Position numbers and translations under genes: made by a program. From positions 124,001 through 188,000 of the forward strand of contig WOUQ01000003.1 of assembly GCA_009772925.1 (NCBI GenBank): a stretch of 64,000 nt of DNA, given 5' to 3'. The notes under the pieces are model-generated. The model searched no databases, had not been told where the DNA came from, and saw only the letters and a program-made list of their open reading frames with translations. The DNA comes from a bacterium (GTDB taxonomy: Bacteria > Pseudomonadota > Gammaproteobacteria > Burkholderiales > Thiobacillaceae). Below, one piece after another: positions 54,936 to 59,968 of this stretch; positions within the stretch are counted from its first letter, which is position 1; the number at the start of each line of letters is the position of its first letter.

Positions 54936-55064
54936 TCAAACGCTGCCCGGCTTGGCCTGCTTCGCCTTGATGGCGATGGCCATGGCGGTGAGGGTGCCCA
55001 GCACGATCAGGACGGAAGCTGGCGGCATCTTGCCGGGGACGATCAGGGGGACGGGACATTTCAT
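54936..55064 (-). CDS. Very small membrane protein of the element
   Basis: 42 aa, MKCPVPLIVPGKMPPASVLI then a hydrophobic stretch (VLGTLTAMAIAIKAK), giving one predicted transmembrane helix. Its ATG overlaps the stop of the HTH regulator gene by 4 bases. Such tiny proteins are easily missed by gene finders. Function unknown. Confidence 0.5.
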   Translation of the reverse strand: MKCPVPLIVPGKMPPASVLIVLGTLTAMAIAIKAKQAKPGSV

Positions 55065-55768
55065 GCTTCCGCCCCTTCCTGGCTGGCGGCCTGGGCTTCG
55101 GCTTCGGGTGCCCTGGGCAATAGATTTCCAGCCATGTCGCCCAGCGATCCGGCAAGCAGGCCGGCCACGATACCGGCTACGTCTTTCGCTTCGCTGGTGG
55201 GCGGGATGCTGCCCAGGTTGTCCAGCACGATCAGGGCGCGGCCTTGTAGGTGGCGGAAAAGGATGTGGTTCTCCGCCATGATGCCGTAGACCTCTTGCAG
55301 GTCGTTTTGCGTTTCTTCGCCCCAGGGGTTGAAGAAGCCGGTTTGCACGGGCTTGGCCAGGAGGGCGCGGATTTTCTGGTCGTTGGCGTCCATCCGCTCC
55401 AGGGCGGCGGTGATCTGGCCGCATTCCAGGGCTGAGGATAGGGCGAAGTGGCGCACGCACAGCAGGGCACGGGCCATGTCTTCGCGGGTGTCCAGGTCGG
55501 AGAGGGTGGGGGCGGCCTGGTGGGCGGGTTCGGCGTCCGGGCCAGGCTCATCAAACGCCAGCCCCTTGGCCTCGAAATACTCCCGCAGGCGTTGCAGCAA
55601 GTCAGGTTGCAGGTTACGGCTGCCGGCCCGGAACTCGGAAAGGTATTGCCGACTAACACCGATCTCGCGCGCAACATCGGCGGCGGTAGTCTGCAAGGCT
55701 TGCAGCGCAGCCGCGAAGTCGGCGGCGGTGAGTGGGGCGTTCGGCTTCTTGGGGTTGATAATCACCAT
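55061..55768 (-). CDS. XRE-type regulator heading the element operon
   Basis: 235 aa. The HTH is at about residues 30-58 (TTAADVAREIGVSRQYLSEF, RAGSRNLQPDLLQRLREYFE), followed by a longer domain with two helical blocks and VAGIVAGLLAGSLGDMAGNLL near the end. It is the first gene of the left-going operon that runs to the integrase, with a promoter and dyad immediately upstream. It could be the activator or repressor of replication genes. Confidence 0.75.
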   Translation of the reverse strand: MVIINPKKPNAPLTAADFAAALQALQTTAADVAREIGVSRQYLSEFRAGSRNLQPDLLQRLREYFEAKGLAFDEPGPDAEPAHQAAPTLSDLDTREDMARALLCVRHFALSSALECGQITAALERMDANDQKIRALLAKPVQTGFFNPWGEETQNDLQEVYGIMAENHILFRHLQGRALIVLDNLGSIPPTSEAKDVAGIVAGLLAGSLGDMAGNLLPRAPEAEAQAASQEGAEA

Positions 55769-55799
55769 GTCTCACTCCTAGAACGTTGTAATAGAAGCA

Positions 55800-55828
55800 A
55801 GACTAGACAACAGATTATCAGTTGTCAA
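55800..55828 (-). promoter_or_regulatory. Promoter with operator dyad for the element operon
   Basis: Minus strand: TTGACA (55823-55828), a 17-base spacer, TAGTCT (55800-55805). The spacer is occupied by the inverted repeat GACAAC-n9-GTTGTC (55806-55826). A dyad between -35 and -10 is a typical repressor site, likely for one of the two XRE proteins. Confidence 0.65.
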
Positions 55829-55872
55829 CTCATATCATAAACGCGGTTCAATATCTGAGACGTTTCATACCC

Positions 55873-55901
55873 AAAAAAACCCGGCTATGTGTGCCGGGCT
55901 T
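55873..55901 (-). terminator. Rho-independent terminator of the repressor gene
   Basis: Minus strand: AGCCCGGCACACATAGCCGGGTTTTTTT, with stem CCCGGC/GCCGGG and a seven-T tail. It lies 19 bases after the stop of the XRE gene at 55920, separating it from the operon promoter. Confidence 0.85.
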
Positions 55902-55919
55902 GGTTCCTTGGCGAAGCGG

Positions 55920-56405
55920 TCAAGTCTTCGGGGGATGCTTCGCTTTGTAGATCAGTTCATGCCGCACCATGTCACCCGATTTCTTTCCTCTCAGGATGCC
56001 GCGATGCTCCGCTTCGCTTGCCATAGTCGTTACCCATTCCTCTAGGAGCATGGCAAGAGCACTTGTCTTTGAATGCATCGCCTTGGATTCAGCCCCAAGC
56101 AACAGTTCGTTTGCAGACATGTCCAAGGCATCACACAGAATGCGAAGTTCTCTCGCGCCAGGGAGGCCTTGCCCGGCCTCATAACGAAATATGGTCGCAC
56201 GAGATACGCCCTTCCCTTCCGGGTCGTAGCTTTTACAAAGTCGGCTCAAATCTTCGATGCCCAGGCCGTCACCTATCTCGGCTCGCCGTTTCCGGATACG
56301 CTCGCCGATCTGGCTTTCCGGGGGGATGTAACCCCCTCCACTCTTGGCCAGTTTTTCATCGTTGGGTGGCGTGTCCGGCGCGGCGCTCTGACGCTGATTT
56401 TTCAT
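55920..56405 (-). CDS. XRE-family repressor-like protein
   Basis: 161 aa. The HTH lies at about residues 32-90: IGERIRKRRAEIGDGLGIED, LSRLCKSYDPEGKGVSRATI, FRYEAGQGLPGARELRILCD, preceded by a disordered N-terminus. The C-terminus is helical and lacks a recognisable peptidase domain, so it is not a LexA/CI-type self-cleaving repressor. It is a candidate for the protein that binds the dyad at 55806-55826. Confidence 0.8.
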   Translation of the reverse strand: MKNQRQSAAPDTPPNDEKLAKSGGGYIPPESQIGERIRKRRAEIGDGLGIEDLSRLCKSYDPEGKGVSRATIFRYEAGQGLPGARELRILCDALDMSANELLLGAESKAMHSKTSALAMLLEEWVTTMASEAEHRGILRGKKSGDMVRHELIYKAKHPPKT

Positions 56406-56420
56406 ATCAGTCGGTGTCCT

Positions 56421-56843
56421 TCATTCCTCGCAAACCCGCGTAAAACCGGCGTCTGACGCTGATTCTAGGGTAAGCCCGAATTCCTCAACTAAGTCCATCC
56501 ACTCTTCCCCATAGAACTGATGCTCCTGCCCCTCCCATTCATCGCTTTGATACTCCGCCTGGAATGCGACGGTGACGACAGTTGGCGGTGGCGGCCAGGG
56601 TTCACGAAGCGGTCTGAGGGAAACCACGCGAATGTGAAACTCGCTTTCTCCGGCCCGGTAGGTCGCCCCCTCAATGGGCAATTCCACCCGGCGCGGCGGC
56701 TCCATGGGTTCGTTGATGTCGAACCAGGGCTCCGGGTCGATCCATTCCTTGATGGCCTTGGCGGCGATCTCCGAGACGGTCTTCCCCTGCCGCTCCGCTT
56801 CGGTCTGGAGGGCTGCCATCAAATCGGGGGGGAGTTCGATCAT
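56421..56843 (-). CDS. RHH-like DNA-binding protein
   Basis: 140 aa from ATG ending at 56843. The N-terminus MIELPPDLMAALQTEAERQG followed by KTVSEIAAKAIKEWI is a ribbon-helix-helix fold as in antitoxins; the C-terminal two-thirds is acidic (SDEWEGQEHQFYGEEWMDLV) and unrecognised. It overlaps the next upstream gene by 4 bases. It could be a second antitoxin-like regulator. Confidence 0.6.
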   Translation of the reverse strand: MIELPPDLMAALQTEAERQGKTVSEIAAKAIKEWIDPEPWFDINEPMEPPRRVELPIEGATYRAGESEFHIRVVSLRPLREPWPPPPTVVTVAFQAEYQSDEWEGQEHQFYGEEWMDLVEEFGLTLESASDAGFTRVCEE

Positions 56844-57085
56844 GATTCGTCGTCGTCCTCTTCCAGGCTTGCCAAGTCTGACTTCCACCAGGAACGAGCC
56901 CGGCGTTTGAACACCAGCGCCCCGCTGGCGTGTTTCGCTTCCGCAATGGCGATGGTCAAGTCTAAATGGGCGCTTACATCTTCCAGGCTGACGACTCGGC
57001 CCCTATCCAGGTCTCTCAATCCCTTCAAGACTTGGCGGTCATAGCATTGTTCTCCGAAAGCCTGCATCCGCTTGGCTCGCTTCAT
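56840..57085 (-). CDS. Small hypothetical protein after the toxin gene
   Basis: 81 aa. Basic at the start (MKRAKRMQAF), acidic at the end (LASLEEDDDES). The core LDRGRVVSLEDVSAHLDLTI resembles part of antitoxin-like proteins, but I cannot assign a family. It overlaps both neighbours by 4 bases, between the toxin and the RHH-like gene. Confidence 0.55.
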   Translation of the reverse strand: MKRAKRMQAFGEQCYDRQVLKGLRDLDRGRVVSLEDVSAHLDLTIAIAEAKHASGALVFKRRARSWWKSDLASLEEDDDES

Positions 57086-57369
57086 GCCTCACGCTCGGGC
57101 CATGATCTCGCGGTGTGTATCACGGCGAAGACTTCCACGGCTGTCTCGGTCACCCGATAGGCGACGTAGTAGGGCAGGCGCGGAATGACAAGCTCGCGGG
57201 TTCCATCAAGATGGCCGCGCCGGCCCATGTCGGGATTGTCGCGCAGCAGGTCCACGGCTTCCCGGATGGCACGGATGACCCGCGTTGCCGCCTCTCGGTT
57301 GTCCTTGGCGATGTAGCCGCCGATCTCGCCCAAGTGCTCCCGCGCGGCGGGGGTGTAGCGCACCCGCAT
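57082..57369 (-). CDS. RelE/ParE-family toxin
   Basis: 95 aa. The fold signature is clear: RYTPAAREHLGEIGGYIAKD, REAVDLLRDNPDMGRRGHLD, LVIPRLPYYVAYRVTETAVE, VFAVIHTARSWP. RelE/ParE toxins block translation or gyrase; the ParE/RelE split cannot be judged by eye, though the short basic form and GRRG motif are common in ParE-like members. It lies 3 bases downstream of the antitoxin gene. Confidence 0.88.
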   Translation of the reverse strand: MRVRYTPAAREHLGEIGGYIAKDNREAATRVIRAIREAVDLLRDNPDMGRRGHLDGTRELVIPRLPYYVAYRVTETAVEVFAVIHTARSWPEREA

Positions 57370-57372
57370 GGG

Positions 57373-57603
57373 TCAGGCGTCGTAGCGGGCGAAGAAGGCT
57401 GCCATTTCCTCATCCGGGACAAACTCGCCCCGTTCGGCCTGGGCCAGACCTTCGCGCAGGCGGGCGAGCGCCCAGCGCTCGTGGGCCAGGAAGGCGGCCA
57501 AGGCTTCGTTGACCATTTCGGCCTCAGGGCGGTGAGTTTCCTCGGCGAGTGCATGGAGCCCGGCGCGTATGTCCGGGCGAATTTCCAGGGTGTCGGTTTG
57601 CAT
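57373..57603 (-). CDS. RHH antitoxin of the RelE/ParE pair
   Basis: 76 aa from ATG ending at 57603. The N-terminal LEIRPDIRAGLHALAEETHR followed by PEAEMVNEALAAFLAHERWA is ribbon-helix-helix-like. The C-terminal REGLAQAERGEFVPDEEMAA FF part is the toxin-binding segment usual in ParD/CopG-type antitoxins. Antitoxin before toxin is the standard order. It is the rightmost gene of the element. Confidence 0.85.
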   Translation of the reverse strand: MQTDTLEIRPDIRAGLHALAEETHRPEAEMVNEALAAFLAHERWALARLREGLAQAERGEFVPDEEMAAFFARYDA

Positions 57604-57797
57604 GTAGCGGTCCCCCAAGTTGATGGGCGGATGTTACCGCCTGGTGGGCATTGCCCGTAACCCCGGCCTGTTCAATACCCGGCGAACCTTGAGATTTGGC
57701 GCGGGGGTCGAATGCGGGTTTCGGCGGCCAATTTCAGCGGGTGGCAGGGTGGCGACTGCTGATAAATCAGGCGCTTGGACTTCGGCGGGCTGGGTGG
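57604..57797. other. Gene-less right end of the element
   Basis: 194 bases between the antitoxin start and attR. It must hold the toxin-antitoxin promoter and carries one GTTCAATA repeat copy at 57670-57684. I see no convincing reading frame. Confidence 0.6.
57670..57684 (+). repeat. GTTCAATA motif near the right end of the element
   Basis: GTTCAATACCCGGCG, matching the two copies at 50024-50056. Possible arm-type integrase site. A partial copy (GTTCAATATCTG) also occurs near 55845, inside the operon promoter region. Confidence 0.45.
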
Positions 57798-57842
57798 TTG
57801 TGGCTCCAGGTGTCGTGGGTTCGATTCCCATCCATCGCCCCA
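57798..57842 (+). repeat. attR: 45-bp direct repeat of the tRNA-His 3' end
   Basis: Perfect copy of 49941-49985. Only the 3' half of the tRNA is present, so it is not a functional gene. It marks the right junction of the element. Confidence 0.93.
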
Positions 57843-57861
57843 ACATACAAATCAAGCACTT

Positions 57862-57887
57862 AGGCCATCCTGCGCGGTGGCCTTTTT
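57862..57887 (+). terminator. Terminator just right of attR (original tRNA-His terminator)
   Basis: AGGCCA (57862-57867) pairs with TGGCCT (57878-57883), then a T run. It lies 20 bases after the encoded CCA of the att copy, where the tRNA-His terminator would have been before integration. This supports the chosen element boundary. Confidence 0.7.
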
Positions 57888-58272
57888 GCTTTATGGGACA
57901 CGCTCACGACGCAGTCCGCGTGTCGCCCCATCGCCTTGTCCCGCTGGGGTATCAGGGCAAAGCACCTTCCGGAAGGCCACTTGAACGAACTACGTGGCGA
58001 TCGACATGGGTTCGGTCGAGGGGGGCTTTGAACGGCGGTAGTGATGCAGGTTGCTGTGGTTGATAGCCTGGAAGGCGTGAAGGTCAGCTTCCCACCGCCG
58101 CGAACTCACACTCCCGCCTCTGAACTGCCGGATGACCTGTCAGGGTTTCAACGGCAGGAATATGAGTCGAGCAATCGCTCGGCGCGGCAGTCCTAGGAAA
58201 ACTGGTCGGCCGAAGTGGTCAGATGACGCGTATTATCCGGGCGGCAGGTGTCCCGCCGTACCTGTGTCCCAA
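57888..58272. other. Gene-less stretch right of the element
   Basis: About 385 bases with no convincing gene on either strand. It has a small dyad GAGCAATCGCTC near 58170, but nothing I can name. The open frame beginning at ATG 58223 reaches the next gene but its first residues are atypical for the family and lie upstream of a perfect -10 box, so I treat them as untranslated. Confidence 0.5.
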
Positions 58273-58278
58273 TATAAT
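58273..58278 (+). promoter_or_regulatory. -10 box of the TIGR04255-YhaV operon
   Basis: A perfect TATAAT, 44 bases before the preferred GTG start at 58322. A -35 box is not obvious 17 bases upstream. It helps decide the start of the first gene. Confidence 0.55.
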
Positions 58279-58321
58279 CGCGCACTTGAACAAACGACAC
58301 GCCAAGCCGATAGGCCAGAAG

Positions 58322-59086
58322 GTGGAAACGATCACAACTCTGAACAACAAACCCTTGGTGGAGGCCATGTTCGAACTCCGCTGGGGGCTGGATGGGGCGC
58401 CCGGCGTGGGCGTTGACCCCCATTACCAGTTGTTGATTGGCCTTCTCGCTGGCGCCCTTAAGCCGCATTTCCCCTTTGTGGAACGCCTGCCTATCGCCGA
58501 TGTCCCGGAAAATCTCGCCCCTTACGCGCCGCATTACCGATTTCGCACAAATCCGGATCAGTGGCCGCTTGTACAACTTGGACCAGGCTTGCTGACGGTG
58601 AACGACACCGAAGGCTACATCTGGGACGAATTTTTCCCGCTTTGTGCAAAGGTCCTGGATGCTCTTTTCGCTGTGTACCCAAACGCCGATGACAGCCTGA
58701 GGATCTTTGAATGCACCCTGCGTTACATAGACGCTGATGCCCTGAATGGCGAAACAGCGATGGCCTTCCTCAAGAAACTGCATATCTCGGTGGACGTGCC
58801 CGAAAATCTGTTTGCCGATGGTCGGATCGATGGCAATAGCCTGGGGCTGGGTCTGTCGCTGGCCTATCCTTCAATTGAACCTAAGGGTTTGTTTCAAGTC
58901 AGCTTCAACCAAGGCCGAAAGAATGATCAGGATGCGCTGATCTGGGAAACTCAGGTTCTTTCGCGTGGTGCTGATGCCCCGCGTGAGACGGAATCCCTGA
59001 AGGCATGGATCAGTGCCGCGCATGACACCATGCACAACTGGTTTTTCCGCCAGATAGACGGTGAGTTACTGGAGAAATATCGATGA
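58322..59086 (+). CDS. TIGR04255-family protein (first gene of a YhaV-toxin operon)
   Basis: 254 aa from a GTG start. TIGR04255 proteins are sporadic, mobile-region proteins without a known activity. The hallmark opening NNKPLVEAMFELRWGLDG is intact, followed by PHYRFRTNPDQWPLVQLGPG, LLTVNDTEGYIWDEFFPLCA and a C-terminal AAHDTMHNWFFRQIDGELLE. No catalytic motif is evident. Its stop overlaps the next start by 4 bases (ATGA). The start is uncertain: the frame extends to an ATG at 58223, upstream of the probable promoter. Confidence 0.75.
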   Translation: METITTLNNKPLVEAMFELRWGLDGAPGVGVDPHYQLLIGLLAGALKPHFPFVERLPIADVPENLAPYAPHYRFRTNPDQWPLVQLGPGLLTVNDTEGYIWDEFFPLCAKVLDALFAVYPNADDSLRIFECTLRYIDADALNGETAMAFLKKLHISVDVPENLFADGRIDGNSLGLGLSLAYPSIEPKGLFQVSFNQGRKNDQDALIWETQVLSRGADAPRETESLKAWISAAHDTMHNWFFRQIDGELLEKYR

Positions 59087-59475
59087 GCACCCTGCAAACC
59101 ACATCCACCGGTCCATCGGCCATGCAATGGATGATGCAGAACCGGATGCACATGCCCCGCGAAGCCAACGAGGTCGCAGGTAAATCCGTATCTGTCTGGC
59201 CAGGGATTGCCGCGATCCCCCTATTGGCCATCAGCAACTTCTCTACTAATTCCGCCCTGGATTACACCGTCTATTTCGATGCCGGCCATACCAACCCGAC
59301 CATCTCCATGCCCAATGACGCCCCAGCGGATTGGATGCATATCGAAGAAGGCGAGTTGGGTAACTTCCTCGCCTTCCTTGATACCCAGATGGAAAGTCGC
59401 CCCGATCTGATCGAACCCGCTGACGAGGCCCAACTGGACCGCCTTGCCAAACTGCTGGCCAACGTCAAGGTTTGA
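59083..59475 (+). CDS. Hypothetical 130-aa protein between TIGR04255 and YhaV genes
   Basis: 130 aa, overlapping its neighbours (ATGA upstream, TTGA downstream). It has a short hydrophobic stretch (GIAAIPLLAISNF) and an acidic C-terminal half (ADWMHIEEGELGNFLAFLDT, LIEPADEAQLDRLAKLLANV). It does not look like PrlF/SohA, the AbrB-type antitoxin that usually precedes YhaV. It is the natural antitoxin candidate by position, but no family was recognised. Confidence 0.65.
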   Translation: MSTLQTTSTGPSAMQWMMQNRMHMPREANEVAGKSVSVWPGIAAIPLLAISNFSTNSALDYTVYFDAGHTNPTISMPNDAPADWMHIEEGELGNFLAFLDTQMESRPDLIEPADEAQLDRLAKLLANVKV

Positions 59476-59951
59476 GCTTGGTCGTCAACGGCTGGAGTCT
59501 TTTCTACTTTCACCTGTTCAAGGCCCGGCTCAATGCCCTGGAACAGGAAGTCTTGGCCATCCTGGAAAAAGACCCCGCTGGATTCGAGCGTCATCCCAAG
59601 GTCAAATTGCTGAAGGCGGTCGTGGATAACGTCAAGGTGAACGTACCGCGTGATCCGGACCACAAGGACTTTCGCCAGGGCGATACCCTTGGCAAGGAAT
59701 ATACCGCCTGGCGCCGGGTCAAGAAGCACAAATTACCGCCCCGTTACCGCTTGTTCTTCCGGTTCGCCAGCACAGATAGCAAGATCGTCTATGCTTGGCT
59801 CAACGACGAGCATTCCATCCGCAGGGATGGCGCCAAGAACGACGTGTACGAAGTGTTCAAGGGGATGCTGAGGCGCGGGGAAGTACCGAATAGCTTGGAA
59901 GCCTTACTGAAGGAATCGTCGGCTGTAACAACAAAGAGCCGTGCAACATAA
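59472..59951 (+). CDS. yhaV: YhaV-family toxin
   Basis: 159 aa with a TTG start overlapping the previous stop. YhaV is a RelE-superfamily ribonuclease toxin of the PrlF-YhaV system. Recognised features: LVVNGWSLFYFHLFKARLNA, LLKAVVDNVKVNVPRDPDHK, DFRQGDTLGKEYTAWRRVKK, RYRLFFRFASTDSKIVYAWL and NDVYEVFKGMLRRGEVPNSL, the standard layout. The typical AbrB-like PrlF partner is absent. It is convergent with the McrC-like gene, 17 bases apart. Confidence 0.88.
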   Translation: MSLVVNGWSLFYFHLFKARLNALEQEVLAILEKDPAGFERHPKVKLLKAVVDNVKVNVPRDPDHKDFRQGDTLGKEYTAWRRVKKHKLPPRYRLFFRFASTDSKIVYAWLNDEHSIRRDGAKNDVYEVFKGMLRRGEVPNSLEALLKESSAVTTKSRAT

Positions 59952-59968
59952 CCCGACAACGTATTCGG

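Larger units (their letters stand above)
49941..57842. mobile_element. 7.9-kb integrated element at tRNA-His (integrase, HUH replication protein, toxin-antitoxin)
   Basis: Bounded by a 45-bp perfect direct repeat of the tRNA-His 3' end (49941-49985 and 57798-57842). It carries a tyrosine integrase at the left end, a P2 gpA-like replication protein, about ten small genes, two HTH regulators and a toxin-antitoxin pair. All genes lie on the minus strand. No capsid, terminase, relaxase, mating-pair or transposase genes are seen, so it fits a small replicating integrative element or a phage satellite. Host genes on both sides stay intact. Confidence 0.92.

Noticed and set aside
57798-57842. A second tRNA-His gene
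   Set aside because: Only the 3' 45 bases are present, without the acceptor 5' strand or D-arm, so it is the right att site.
49909-58000. CRISPR array or insertion sequence in the element
   Set aside because: No regularly spaced direct repeats and no transposase or terminal inverted repeats were seen; the att repeats fully explain the boundaries.
58223-58321. Use of the upstream ATG at 58223 as the start of the TIGR04255 gene
   Set aside because: It lies upstream of a perfect TATAAT and adds residues unlike the family's usual N-terminus; the GTG at 58322 fits better.
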